From Dactylellina haptotyla (taxonomy: Eukaryota > Ascomycota > Orbiliomycetes > Orbiliales > Orbiliaceae), in assembly GCA_031310005.1 (NCBI GenBank), contig CM062384.1, forward strand, positions 62,001 through 126,000: a stretch of DNA of 64,000 nucleotides, read 5' to 3'. The notes beneath the pieces were generated by a model, which worked only from the letters and a program-made list of their open reading frames with translations, searched no databases and was not told the DNA's origin. Positions 22,821 through 35,300 of this stretch are shown one piece after another. Within the stretch, counting starts at the first letter, position 1; every line of letters begins with the position of its first letter. A program made the translations under genes and the position numbers.

Positions 22821-23915
22821 GTTGATATGTATTGAAGCTTTGTTTTTATTTGAAGTGTCGGTAGGGATTATTGTATATATATATATATATATTATCTTCT
22901 CTGAAAGGTTAACTGTAAAAGGAGTGGCAGTCGATACAATGTTAGAATACCGCCACATAAGGTTGGGGAGGCCGGACATCTTATATGGTAGCTGGAATAC
23001 CGACATTTGTGGATTTGTCCGCATCTGCACGTTGAAGCAGACGATTCCAAACCCAATACCCCTCAGAGTGGGTGGGCTGTGTCGAATCCGTTTGACAAAC
23101 ACCCCCCAAATCGTACGTATTCGGATGTATTTGCAACATTTCGGACGCTATTTGTGTTTCCGCTGTGTAGGAGGCACCCTGCTGACCGCCAAGCCCTGGT
23201 TGTTCGTCGCTTATTCGAAACGAACGAAACGAATTCACGTCATTGGCTTCGATGCGTCGGTCTGGCTCCGCCACCGTGCGAGGCTATCTCAAGCTATCGA
23301 TCGAGAAGCACACCAGACCCTGACACAGGCGAGCAAGCAGCGGACCGCTACAGTCTGCAGCTTGCTGACCATCAACCCTATCGATCAACCAACCCTGCTT
23401 ACCAGCAAAATTGTGCTAACTAGCAGGACGACATTGTCATCAGCTTGCATGTGTTGTGCTGCTCGCCAGCCGACCGGAACCCGCAACGCCGCAACACGAA
23501 AGCGGGTGTTTATATACTTCCTACACTTCGAAACAGAGAGGTGGAAGGTTCCGTCTAGCGGAGCTGTGTACAGAAGGGGTGTCTTGAACCTAATAGAGCC
23601 AAACGAAACAAAACAGAAGTTGGGAAGTTTCAAAGAGAAATGTTTCTCATACCAACAAATATATAGTATATGACTTTGCGGACGCCCGTATTCGTAGCTC
23701 TCCACTAATGTTGCGTGGACATGTCCTGTGCGAAAGGCGAAGAAACAAAACAAGTTTTCTCGCTAAAAGATTTTCAGTATAAATACATTAGATTCCTTAG
23801 ACTCCACCCATTGAATACCCTGAAATTATTAATATTACATTTACTTTAATACTTGAAAGTATTTTGGTCGTCTCGTTAATAATGAAAAATAAATAAACCA
23901 AAAACAACCCAATTA
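22821..23915. other. intergenic
   Basis: No gene supported. A 287-codon plus-strand frame (22810-23673) reads through an AT repeat and has no family feature. Contains the promoter of the Sec14-like gene and the 3' flank of the peptidase gene. Confidence 0.5.
22873..22892. repeat. (AT)n microsatellite
   Basis: An uninterrupted TA dinucleotide run of about 20 bp, 50 bp upstream of the Sec14-like start codon. Confidence 0.85.
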
Positions 23916-26022
23916 TCAAGGGAGATTGCCGAAGAAGGTTCTCATTTTGTTAAAGTTGGGTGTGCCCAAACCTGTCACAGGATCCCAGCCTACGCTCGCT
24001 TTGAATCCATTCGTCCCACATCCTGGATTGTTCCCCACTTTGATATCATTCAAGATTTCGGGATGTGCGTACAGGGCCGGATTCAAAAACCCGAGTGGAG
24101 TCTTCTTACGATATATCCGATCTTGATTGAGAAGGGTCACAATAGAGGCAAAAGTTGGTGTTGCGGCCGATGTGCCACCGATAAGGTCTAGCACATCTTC
24201 GATTCCGACGGTGTAGTTCCAGGCGTTCGCTGCAACGTCTGGGAAGCCTCTCGTGAGCCCGCTGTTATTCCACTGGGCTGCAGTGTATGTAATAGGGTTC
24301 GCAGCTAGGTATGCAGAAAGTGACGCCTGCTGATACGATGGGACTGGGAACAATTCTGAGAATCCGCCCCCAGATGACGCGTTGATACCACTCCACGGTA
24401 GGTAAGTGTTCCACGCTAGCTCTGCGTCGAAAACTGTTTTATTACGTGGGATATATGTCCCGCCCACCGCAGTTACATATGGACACTAAAAAAACCAACT
24501 TTAGTTTGCATTCTCTGTTGTGTTCAAGAAGTAAACCTTACCGTAGCTGGGTAATCTGGGGTAAATCTTCCAGACAGGCCATCATTATATGCTCCGTTAG
24601 AATCTCGGCACACGGATCCGTATCCACCGACTCCAAAATCACCAGAGGCGAAAAGGACAGAAACTCCCATAAGCCCTAGTTTCATGTATTCGTTGCATTG
24701 CCGCGTGGCATATTTGCGCGTGTAATCTGGTTCGTTCCCACCAAAACTGATGGATAGAACAAGGGTAGGGTCGTATACACCACACATCTTCTGGCCTTTG
24801 TAACCTCCAGCGGCGGGATTTGGGTAGACAGCATCCTTGACTGGGTCATTGCCGCCGTCATATGTGCAATAAGATCCGTCAATCGCATTGAGGAAATTAT
24901 TGTACTCTTCCTTCCCTGTCTGTAGACCATCGCCAACCTGGAACAAGGTCACGTTCTTTTCAAAGTGTTAGTCCTCGTCTTTGAAATTTAAAAAGAGCGT
25001 TGCCAGCTTACCTGAGGATAGACGAGAGCCATGGCATACTGGAGATCCATATTGGTCTCCACGGCATTCCACCAGTCTCCAGTAAATGGCAAGACATAAC
25101 CTCCGTTGATTGACTTCAAAGTCGGGCTCTGTCCAACTTGTGCGGGAGAGAAATTGCCGAAAAAGTTGTTCATATCGGCTTGTAGGTACGTCTGAGGCGT
25201 GAATGACACGATAGCCATACTATTGTTTTTCATGGGATTGTGGTTCTCTCCAAAGTTATATAACTGCCTCAAACAGTCCGGTGTTATAAACTGATCGCAA
25301 GTGGCCAACCCAGCATATTTTGGGTTGTTGAACTTGTTCCAATAATTGGAATCAGACGTTGTGAGACGTCTTGCTCCCGATGAACGGAATCCGGTACCCA
25401 GTCCGTCAATAATGGCACCGTTCGTCCGCTTGGCCATCGACCGTTTCGCCATACGTTTTAGCATTCTCTGCTTTGGCGATGAAGTACCCTCGGATTGAAT
25501 GTCCCAGTGAAGGGTGGGCATAACAATATCGATGTGCTCCTGAACTTCTTCAGGCAGGCTGTAAGCCTCACACCCGATATGCATCTGACCGCTGGTGTGT
25601 TCATAAAGATAGTATTTCGTTTTGAGTAAACTCTCAAGTCTGGCGGCTGTGGCATTAAAAGTAACCCATCCTCGCGCGTCCAATTTATAGGCGATGTTGG
25701 AAGATTTGAGCCATTTCGCAACAGCGACGTAGCTCTCCTCTGACGGGGAGAATTTTTCTCTGACTTCCTCCGCAGTCCAGTGCTTCCCGTACGAAGGCGA
25801 ATCCGGGTGGGAAACTTGTAACAAAAGTTCCTCGCCGGCGTGAAGGTTTGCTTGTGTCAACCCGATTTTAACGGGCACCTCTAGGGCCCCGGTGAGCCTC
25901 GAATCGCGCTCCCAACCATGAGGTAGATGCTTTCGCGACTCATGAACAGCGTATCTAGAATAAGGAACCGGTGACGAGAGCGCCAACCCGGCAGCAATGA
26001 GAAGAGACCAACCGAACCGCAT
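23916..26022 (-). CDS. sedolisin (S53) tripeptidyl-peptidase, secreted
   Basis: Three exons, 26022-25012, 24955-24542 and 24485-23916, all phase 0; 664 aa. A signal peptide (MRFGWSLLIAAGLALSSPVP) is followed by the pro-kumamolisin activation domain (about 35-185, with SHPDSPSYGKHWTAEEVREK) and a dibasic-rich linker (MLKRMAKRSMAKR) where the propeptide is likely cut. The S53 catalytic residues are present: Glu322 and Asp326 in ETNMDLQY, Asp443 in the oxyanion motif SGDFGVGG, and Ser581 in GGTSAATP. The C-terminal calcium site is visible as GWDPVTGLGTPNF. Enzymes of this type work at acidic pH outside the cell and release tripeptides. Length and order match fungal family members. A CAGCTG-rich upstream region is described separately. 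Confidence 0.93.
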
Positions 26023-27554
26023 TATCGTTATCGTAAACTTGGCTAAGGTTGGAAAAGAACTGAGGGAAGTCCTGGAGGCGGACCCAGGAAATAAATAGAT
26101 TGCTTACTCCGCGCGGTTCCAAATTTTATTAATAACGGAAGCTTTATATCCGCAGCGTGGTACCTGCTTGGTCCGTGCATGGGTCCCAGCATCCTATGCC
26201 GGCGTGACAAGTCTGACGACGACTAATTCTCGCAAGGCGGCCCCTCCACTAAAGTTAAACAACCGCTTGGGGTCTGAGACACTTGACCTGGTCGTCCTGC
26301 GATTGCGTTCCCAGGCACTGGGAAAATTCATAAAATTTGCCCATTGGTACGGGTCGCAGCGCGCAGAGAAAGAAATTTTTAAAGCGAGGAAACTAAAAAC
26401 AAATTCACCTGCATGATTTTTGAGGCTGGGCAGCTGGGGAGAGGACAAGGGGAGAACTATCTACCGCCCTCGCGTGTGATTGGCTAAGCTTACAGCTGAC
26501 CTCTCTATCCCACATATCTTGGGATAATAAATGCGAAATCTTATACCCATGGCTTCGCGGAGAGTCTATCTGTATTGGCTGGGATGCGAATCCTGGTACG
26601 GGTGTATAGCCAAGATTACGGTGACCAGGTGCCTTCGCGCATGCGTTGTTTGTTGTAGGCTCTGTTCCGCTTCCCCTGATGTTACAAACCCCCCAGCTGG
26701 AGAGGATGCCTGCATATACGAATTGCAGACGCAGAGAAAAAGTTGAAAACAGCTGGGAGTGATCCATTTTTGGGAGAAATGGAAGATTCGGCACAGGAAA
26801 GACAAGCCAGGATATCCTTTCCTCTGCTTCCGATTGGCGTCAGGTACCGATGGTTTTCTCTCTCGTGGGGATGCAAACCTAAACTTCTATATGGGCAGGT
26901 GATAATAGCCTCCCCAGCTGCGGGCCCAACTTCGAATCCTTTTCCAGCTGCACTACTGCCGGTTAAATAGATACTTCTCGCCCTGCTGTTTCATCTACCT
27001 TTCCCAACCTCCGTGCCGCATAAGCTTCACGTTAGACCTAATACCCCATTAAACTGGAGAGTATTGGCAGCTATCTCCCCAAGTTTGTCGCTCTTTTAAT
27101 GTCTAAAAGCTTCTGAGCTGTGCTCATCGCGCGCGCACATCGCCGTCCAAGTGGCTTGCATTTGGCGCGTAGACTATTGATAAGCCGAGGCACCGATGCT
27201 TGACATCACGTATCTTTCAGTAGCTCTGCAGCCTGACGGCACGATTACGAGAATGCAATACATAACTCACTCAGCTGCTAACTTTTATAAAACAAACCAA
27301 AAAGAGGCTTTTCAAAAAGCATAATTGTTACGTTATGCGTTTATAAGAACAGCAAATATCATACAACATTGGGGTCAAACTTTTAATGTACAGGTAACAT
27401 CGTAAATCGTAAATGCATACATCTATGCGATAAACTCAGCGCTAAATAAAGGAAACAAATAAAATTTATATCGTAATCGAAAGGCACGACGGCATGCCAG
27501 ATATCCACGTGGCTTACGCCGCAAAAATCATGTCGCATTAGGCCGACGGGAACT
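26023..27554. promoter_or_regulatory. long upstream region of the peptidase gene, CAGCTG-rich
   Basis: No gene. Seven CAGCTG hexamers occur at 26431, 26493, 26694, 26750, 26915, 26945 and 27272. A TATA-like CTATTTAT (minus strand) lies near 26090. The far end is the 3' flank of the gene at 27555. Confidence 0.55.
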
Positions 27555-28508
27555 TCATCTCCTCCGTGATGAGCTCGAATGTTTTGAGGGCTCTAAACTC
27601 CGCGATCGCTTGGCCATATTCTTTTTTCTCCTTTCCACCTCGTCCGGTTTGGGAGGCTTGACCATTTTACTTGCGGCGAGGGCGATGAAGCCATCGATCA
27701 TCTTCCCCTGCGCACCACCTTCGCGACGATGTGTGATCTTACCACCCAGGCTCTTGCTCGTCGCGAGCCCACCGACCACAGCCTCGGCGATATCTCTCAT
27801 TCTGTCGTGCCCCGGACGGCTTTCTATCAAGATATCAACCCCACCGGCAGCCATGGCAGCGACAAGGACTCTGATGACCTTTTGTAAATTAAAACCCCCT
27901 GGCTTCGAATGACTGCGCCATGCCTCAATGGCAGCAGCAGTCACAGCCGCTTGCAAGGCTTGCTTTTGATGGGCGTATTTTTCGGGGTCAGGTGAAGCAA
28001 GTTGGCGGTGTGAAGGATCGTTCTTGATATGTAAGAGTCCAAAGGCGTCGAGAACCTCGTCTACCTTTTTTTCGAGTCTTGTTTTGGGCCGCTTACGGTA
28101 GTTTGATGATCCGAGGCTCATATTACTGTTAGTTTTGGAGCGGTCGCCCGAGGAGTCATCGGAAGAGTCGTCATCATCACTATCATAATCGCTGCTATCC
28201 GAATCGTCGTAGTACATGCGGGAATGAGATTTTCTTCTCCTCTCGGAATCGGACAAAGCCCTCGATTTTTTTATGGCTTCTTTTCGTGTCGGCTTCGTGA
28301 GCCCATTCAATTTGTCCGAGGCATACTGCCTGGTTGCCGAAGAAGATCTTTCTTTCTTCGGTTTGTGAGAACGGTAGTGGTCTGACGACTCAGAAGAGGA
28401 GCTGTCTGAGAAATCTGGGTCAGAGTCGAAACTGTCGTGGGAGTATTTTGAGTGGTGGTGAGGCCGTGATGTACGGAACTCTCTCCCGTAGCCGCTGCTG
28501 GAGCTCAT
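27555..28508 (-). CDS. hypothetical protein, Ser/Asp-rich N-terminus and Ala/Gly-rich C-terminal domain
   Basis: Single exon, 317 aa. The first ~130 residues are low complexity, with His/Ser (RPHHHSKYSHDS), repeated Ser-Asp (SDSSDYDSDDDDSSDDSSGD) and Lys/Arg patches, suggesting a disordered, phosphorylatable region. From about 140 an ordered domain begins: KTRLEKKVDEVLDAFGLLHI, then an Ala-rich helix (ALQAAVTAAAIEAWR), VIRVLVAAMAAGGVDILIES, AEAVVGGLATSKSLGGKI, and a basic C-terminal tail (RRKKNMAKRSRSLEP). No signal peptide. The Ala-rich pair of segments occurs in other uncharacterised fungal proteins as I recall, but I can name no function. The basic tail could direct it to the nucleus (inference). 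Confidence 0.8.
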   Translation of the reverse strand: MSSSSGYGREFRTSRPHHHSKYSHDSFDSDPDFSDSSSSESSDHYRSHKPKKERSSSATRQYASDKLNGLTKPTRKEAIKKSRALSDSERRRKSHSRMYYDDSDSSDYDSDDDDSSDDSSGDRSKTNSNMSLGSSNYRKRPKTRLEKKVDEVLDAFGLLHIKNDPSHRQLASPDPEKYAHQKQALQAAVTAAAIEAWRSHSKPGGFNLQKVIRVLVAAMAAGGVDILIESRPGHDRMRDIAEAVVGGLATSKSLGGKITHRREGGAQGKMIDGFIALAASKMVKPPKPDEVERRKKNMAKRSRSLEPSKHSSSSRRR

Positions 28509-29879
28509 GTCTGGGGATATAATATTGTGTGATAAGGCTGTTGATGATATTCTTCCAAGTAATATTCGGCAGATAGGTAAGGGGCTGATGGCAAAATTGA
28601 ACGGTGATGAACAAGCTTTCCTTTTAGTCTGAAGTGAGTTCCGTGCCGCTCTACTTTATTTTAATGTCAGAAGAAAGGGTCTAAATAGATGAGACGGACC
28701 CTTTTGCCTCGCATTATAAACCGGTTAAGGGATCGGAATTTTTCTATGCAGGGTAGCACAGAGAAGTCGTCATATTGCGAAAATTCTCATACATCGGCGT
28801 CCTTCCCCTTCTTCGCCGCTCGTCGAAATTCGGAATGCACCGCCAGTCCGACTGACATGGCAGGTCTAGATTGGACGTACACGAAACCATGATCCCTTCA
28901 TTGATCGCTCACTTTTTCGCAAAGGGCCAGGTGCTGGAACAAAGCAAGGAAGAATAATATCCCACGCTGAAAACGACGTCAGATTAAGGAGAGTGGGGTG
29001 TTGCGGGTTGTGGTATCGGCTACGTCATTTGTGGTCGCACTAGGGAAATTCTAGCGAGCAACAGGTATTGATCTTTGCCCATGACCTAGGCAAAAATGGG
29101 GAAAACAGAGTTTGTCGCCTATGCCCGTGGCCGTTGTATTCGACTGGGATTTTTAGAGTGGATAAATAGAGTGAAGCTTTGATATTATCGTGAATAGAGG
29201 TTGTTGAAGGTTAGACGTCGAATGCAACCAGATGAATTGCGCCGCATGGGGTTTCCGAATTCATTCAGTGCGCTCATGCAGAAGAGTGATTCTCGATCCG
29301 AATATCGATCACTCCCGCAGAGAAAATTGCAAGTCGATTTTGCGCATGCTGAGGAGAGGAGTTCCGCATTCTCCCCGCTTTCTAGAATCTTTCCCGAAAG
29401 TCGCTCGTAACAAAGGCGTCTGTGGGTTGGAACGCTAAGAGTAATCATCAACGAACACGATTGGTCGGTGGCGTCGCCAAGTGTCTTGGTAGAAGATTCC
29501 ACCCCGATCTGCCAATGTTTTTCGCATGCACAAGCAAAGTGGCGTCCAATGGTACGACGAGCTCCCGGCTGAAATACACGAAGCTGCTGCGGACTTTGAA
29601 AACTCAATACAGCTGCAGCGCCAGCCGCAAAGTGCTTGGAAGATAAGAATCGAGATGCTGCGGTGTAAATGTTCAAGATGGGAGAATCTTTCCCAATTTT
29701 CGGCTTCTGATCCTCTCACTGTTCGATTAGGTGCATTAACTGGGACGGAAGGGCGTTTTCTAGAAGCCTCAGCGATGCGAAAAGGGAATATTGCGGCGCA
29801 CTGCACTGATTCCTTGGTATTCAACCCACGCTGACACTATCACTTCATTCGTCTTTTTTCTGAACAATTTGTACCCAAA
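28509..29879. other. divergent intergenic region
   Basis: Lies between the divergent genes at 28508 (-) and 29880 (+). Overlapping frames on both strands at 29185-29834 show no signal peptide, domain or consistent frame, so none is called. Promoters for both neighbours are expected here. Confidence 0.5.
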
Positions 29880-31451
29880 ATGGATACGGTGAGCTGGTAT
29901 GAGCGGTACGATGTCACCAAACCGAATCCTCAGAACGACTTTAGCTACGTGCCAGACTATATCACCAATTCTTGGCCGGCCCCGAATTACATCAACCCGG
30001 AGTCGCGGGCGATAGTTACACGCGTTGTGGAGCCGCTGACTTTCGGGTTGGCTTGCTTCGCTATATTGCTGAGGCTTTTCACGAGGATAACGGCCTCGAA
30101 AAGGCTATTTAAAGAAGACTACGTGATCGTGGTTGCAACGGTATGAGTTCTGAAAGAAAGGAATATGAGTGACCTGGTACTGATGATGTCTCGAGATATT
30201 TTGTGGGCTCAAATCGGCTGTCGTGATCGCGAGTACCACCCTTGGATTTGGTCTCCATCGTTGGGATATACCGACAGACAACCTGAGAACTCTTAACAAG
30301 GTACGAGAAACTCGAAGTGTTCCCCCGAGTTTCAGATGTTGCTAACGTATAATTCCACTGGCGAACAGCTCTATCTTTTGGGAATACTCTTTTATCTTGC
30401 GAGCGTAGTTTTGACGAAAGTGTCAATCATCCTTCGGTATCGTCGCATGTTCCCACCAGAGGTGACGCAGATTCGCAGGATATCGCAAATCATTCTCTGT
30501 GGGTTCTTTGCTCTATTCGTGGTGACGCTTGTCCTCATGGTTAACACCTGCAGGTGAGTAAATGTGCTCTCAGTGGCATTTGAAGGAAAGAGTTGGCTAA
30601 ATTATATCTAGGCCTGTCCCGTCTCTTTGGAGACCAGAGGTGCCTGGCAAGTGTATAAACGTGAAATTGTTGTATATCTGCAATATATCTGGAAACTTTG
30701 TATGCGATTTTGCGATATACTTGCTACCGATACCGTATCTGTGGAAGCTAAATCTGCCAAAGCGGCAGAAGCTCAACTTGGTGGTGATATTCGGGCTGGG
30801 GTTCTCGGTGTGCTGCGTGGCGTTGGTGGAACTCGGTTTGTCGATAAAGATACACGACGAAGGGTTTTTCGATTGGACGTGTAAGTGATCCTGTCAGGTA
30901 CAAAATTGGAGAATGGAGCTGATATTGTGTATAATAATTCAGGGAAAGGACCGGCTTTGTGGTCATGCACGGCGGTGGAGTTGCTGTTTGCCATCACAGC
31001 AGCTTCGTTGCCAGATCTGAGGGCCTTGATTGCAAGATTCTTACCCAAGTTCATTTCGATCTCCCGTGGATCGTCTCAGGAGCAAGGACACGGGCAGGAT
31101 TTAGAGGGCTCTGGGATACCAACTTGGGGAGGAGAGCGAGATCTCGCAATAGTAAACCCTGCAGCTCTCTCACCGGATGCTGAAGGGGGGAACAGGGGTT
31201 CTAGGAGGCTGTCGAGACCGTACTGGTTGAGGAGCCAGCTGGATGGATCTCTGTTCAGCACGACATTGCCATCGAGGAGAGGCAGCGCGGTGGCGAGCAC
31301 CGAGGAAGCGCAAGTAGGAGGGGAAGCGGAGGGGAACGAGGAGAAGCGGGTGGCCATGATATCAGAGGAGGATCTGTTAAAGGCAAGGGAGGCACCTTCG
31401 ATCCCGCCGTCGTTGGCAGACGAGAAGCGGGAGGGGACTGAGAAATCATAA
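29880..31451 (+). CDS. Pth11-type/rhodopsin-domain integral membrane protein
   Basis: Five exons with matching phases: 29880-30140, 30196-30300, 30369-30553, 30612-30880, 30943-31451; 442 aa. The family pattern is visible: TM1 (VEPLTFGLACFAILLRLFTR) followed by the charged loop LFKEDYVIVVAT, GFGLHRWDIP in the first outer loop, YLLGILFYLASVVLTKVSII, ILCGFFALFVVTLVLMVNTC, a Cys loop with PGKCINVKLLY, DFAIYLLPIPYLWKLNLPKR, LVVIFGLGFSVCCVALVELG and a last helix LWSCTAVELLFAITAASLPDL. The C-terminal ~125 residues are a cytoplasmic, charged tail. There is no CFEM domain, so it belongs to the broad CFEM-less group of these receptor-like proteins. Ligand and signalling partner are unknown. Confidence 0.88.
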
Positions 31452-32372
31452 TTTGATATAGTATATACATAAGTATATATATGTGTATATATATGGAGAG
31501 TCTTTCATGTCAGATACCCTTGTTATTATAATTGTATATAGAAGATCAACAACTCGCTAGCCCAGATCCTTGTATATTCTTCGTCGACCGGGTCCGATCG
31601 AGACGCGCCGGTGAAGATCGATCCGAGTTTGAGCCTCACGAAGGAATGTGTTGGAGAGTGTGAATTCCGGCAAGAGCGTTCCGGAGTGGAGCGAGATCAT
31701 TACGTAGGCCGAACCATTGCGAGGCGACGCGGTGGGTTAGCGGCATTGATTGGCCTGCAACCTGGTACGAGGAAGCAGGCATCCTGCTGGACCTTGGCCG
31801 GAATGGTCGTAGCAATCATAATAATAATAACAATAATCCACGATGGAGCGAAAAGTAGTAAAATGCGCATGTGGTTGATCAGCACCCGTCCAGGCCGCAC
31901 ATCCTCCGGCCCTGAAACACCATCGCAACTTTCGTTCTTTCTTTAATATTTCGAATATTCGAATTCGGATATTTCGATTGTTGTTGTTATTGTCGTCGAC
32001 GACAGCACGCAATTCGCGCCGAAGCCTTCCGCCAGCCGACGACCGACCGACTGCCAGCGAAGATTCTTCCACTCTGCACGCACACACGCAACTACCATCG
32101 CACCCATCTGCCGGTCCACCAATCTACCTACCTACCTACCTACCAACCTACGCATCTATCTATCTATCGACATCTCAAGACTACCCGCTCAACCACCTCC
32201 TCCGCACTCCCTCCGACTCCGACTGCTGCTGCTTTGGACGCCACTTTCTCGCTACGCCGCCGTCTGCAGCTGGGCATCGCCAAACGGGGGCACCGCAGCC
32301 GTCGCACTTTTACACAGCTGGTGATGGTATAGGCCCGTCCGTCGTCCGGGACAGGACCGCACGAGGACGAGG
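31452..32372. other. promoter and leader of the histidine kinase gene
   Basis: No gene supported. Contains alternating TA/TATG runs at 31459-31495, an ATAATAATAACAATAAT stretch near 31818, and tetranucleotide repeats at 32123-32170, all upstream of the kinase start codon at 32373. Confidence 0.5.
32123..32170. repeat. (CTAC)n/(TCTA)n compound microsatellite
   Basis: About five CTAC units, a short interruption, then about four ATCT units, lying about 200 bp upstream of the kinase start codon and probably in its leader. Confidence 0.85.
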
Positions 32373-35300
32373 ATGAGGATCAGAATCAGAGAGCAGCTCG
32401 GCGTACGTCCTCCCCTTACGTCCTCCTAGTATGATATGTATATGCTGATAATATAAAACAGATACTCGTCACCGTGCTGGCCCTCTGCTGCGTCGGCATC
32501 CCCTCGCTCATCTCGTGGGTCCAAAACTACCACTTCGTCGTCAACCTGCGCGCCGACCGCCTGGCCCTCGTCGCCTCGCTCAAGGCCGACCAGCTCTCGC
32601 AGGCCTTCGCCATCCTGCAGAACTCCATCGCGTCTGTTTCTTCGCGGCTGCTCATCCAGGCGGCCCTCACCCGCTACTACAACGGCAACCGCTCGCCCAG
32701 CAATTGGAACTCCACCATCACCGACATCGCCGTCGCCCTCGACACCCAGCCCTACCTCCTCCAGGCCGTCCTCTGGAACCAAGACCTCAACGAGACCTTT
32801 GTCAACGTCACCTGCAGCTGCGCCCTCGGCATCAACGGCATCGTCGCCGAGGACCCCTTCCTCGCCCCCGGCTTCCAGCCAAACGGCTCCGGCTACAGCT
32901 GGAACGGCCACCAGGGCTTCCCCGACGAGCTCTACCCGCGCGCCTCCAACCTCAATGCTACTGAGTCCGAGCGCCTCGACGTTTTTACTCCCTCCACCAT
33001 CCAGCAGTTCAACTACACCTTCCAGGGCCCCGTCAAGGTCAACGACACCCTCTACCTCGCCTCCTACACCGTCCCCGTCTTCGACCAGACCAACAATGGC
33101 GCCAACCGGCCCCTCCTCGGTTTCTTTACTATCGTCGTCGACGCCAAGATCCTCATCGACATCTCCAACCGCCGCCTCGGTCTCGACCAGACCGGCCTCA
33201 TGCTCGTCGTTGGCCCCGAGAACCCTACCAACCTCTGGTCCGGTGAACGCTTGAGCGATGCTGCCGTCGACGGCGATACCACCTTCAAATTCGTCCTCCC
33301 GGCCTATGAGAAACCGGACATATTCGGCGTCTCCGGCCCCATGAGCGCCTGGACAACCGTCATCGACCTCTACCACAACGGCAAGGGGGCCCCCGCCCGC
33401 GCTGACCTCAGCGTCAGAGATATATCCAATCATAGGTTCAGCGTCGGCTACGTTCTCCTCGACGTCCCTTATCTCGACTGGGGGGTCATCATCGCCCAGT
33501 CCTACGAGGAGGTTCTCGCTCCTGTCATCCAACTCCGGAATATCCTCCTGGCAACGGTCTTTGGCACCTTGGGCGTTGTCATACTGCTCGTATGGCCGCT
33601 ATCCCACTACTTCGTTCGCCCTATCACCCGCCTCTCCGATGCCACGCAAAACAGCAAGCGTAACACCTCTTTTACCCCTCCTCGGGACCGCAGCAGATCC
33701 AACCTTTCCTATACATCTGAGACGGCGGTTGCCGAAGAAGCACCGCGGGGTAGTGACGGACCCGATAGCCCCGCTATCGTCCCTCCGCCTCCCCCGCACC
33801 GGAGACGGGCATCGAAAGCCGTCAGGTCGGCCATCAACTTTGTCCGGTTCGGTAAAGCTGGAACCAACGGCAACGATAGAGATAGTCGTAACGAGGAAAC
33901 GGATGACTCCAGAAATACCTTCCGAATACCCTCAAAAGTCCCGGAGCGAAAGCATCTTATCCACGACGAACTGACCGACCTGACCCATAAATTCAATCGA
34001 ATGACGGAAGAGCTCGAACAACAATATGAAACACTAGAGGATCGTGTACGGAAGAGAACCGTTCAACTGGAAGAGCAACGCCAAATCGCAGAGACGGCCA
34101 ACGAGGCAAAATCACGCTTTATCGCCAACATCACCCACGAACTCCGAACCCCGTTGAATGGCATTCTGGGGATGTGTGCGGTCTGTCTCGCCGATGACGA
34201 TATCCTCCGTATCAAACAAAGCTTGGGTATCGTCTACAAAAGCGGAGAGCTCTTACTGCACCTCCTCACCGACCTTCTCACATTCAGCAGAACGCAGATT
34301 GGCGGTCATGCCATCAACCTGGATATCAAGAAATTCCGTATCAGCGACATCACGAGTCAAGTATTGGCGATATTCGACAAACAAGCCAGAGAGGGCAACA
34401 TCACTCTTAGCGTCACGACGTTCCCAGAAAACACGCTCCATGACATGGTCTTCTTTGGTGATTCCAATAGAATTCTCCAAATTATCATCAATCTGATAAG
34501 CAACGCTCTCAAATTTACCCCGTAAGTTAACTTTCAATTCCATAGCACTCCCTTGCAGGATACTAATCAATTTCCCAGCGAATCCGGTTCTGTGAATCTC
34601 ATCATTTCTCTCGGAAACGAAGTGAAGCCTAAAGCCCCACCGTCACCGCTACCAAACTCGCGAGACTCCTCCCGCAATCGCCCCAGATCGAACGTGCCCT
34701 CGAAAAACGTATCTAACAACTCCGTTGATGTTACGAACGAAAAGCTAGAAAAGAGCCCTACGATGACCGCTACCCTCGCCCCGACAAATTCTTCCGACAC
34801 TCGCAAACAATCCAGTATCTCATCCGATAATCCATCCATAGATTTTAAGAGCTTCATGATCGAATTCAAAGTCCAAGATACGGGGCCGGGTATACCAGTA
34901 GACCAGCAATCTTCTATATTCGAGCCCTTCGTACAGGGAGAGTTGGGCTTGAACCGAAAATACGGTGGAACTGGATTGGGTTTGTCCATTTGCAAGCAGC
35001 TCGCTACCCTTATGACAGGCACCATCACATTGGATAGTCAAGAAGGAGTAGGCAGCACATTTACTCTGCGGATACCCCTCAAGCACGCGAAAGATGGCTA
35101 CACGTCCTCCAATGTTAGCTCCAGGGAAGGAAGCGTTTCCTACGACAGAACGATGAGCCTCGAAAAGGATTCTGGAACTAGTCTCTCAATGGTTCATAAT
35201 ACACAGCCGGATAAAGCGTTAGATCCCACAGCTAGCAATGCTGAGCGGCTAGCTGCGCTTCCTCAGCCCCGTCTCGTCGGTTTCTCCCAGCCGTTCTTCG

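Noticed and set aside
22810-23673. 287-codon plus-strand open frame
   Set aside because: Starts inside the Sec14-like exon in antisense and runs through an AT microsatellite; no coherent domain or signal.
29185-29834. Overlapping frames on both strands between divergent genes
   Set aside because: Frames of similar length on both strands and no family signal suggest non-coding DNA.
32426-33532. 368-codon minus-strand open frame
   Set aside because: Antisense to the GC-rich sensor domain of the Sln1-type kinase; Val/Gly/Asp/Glu-rich shadow without domain features.
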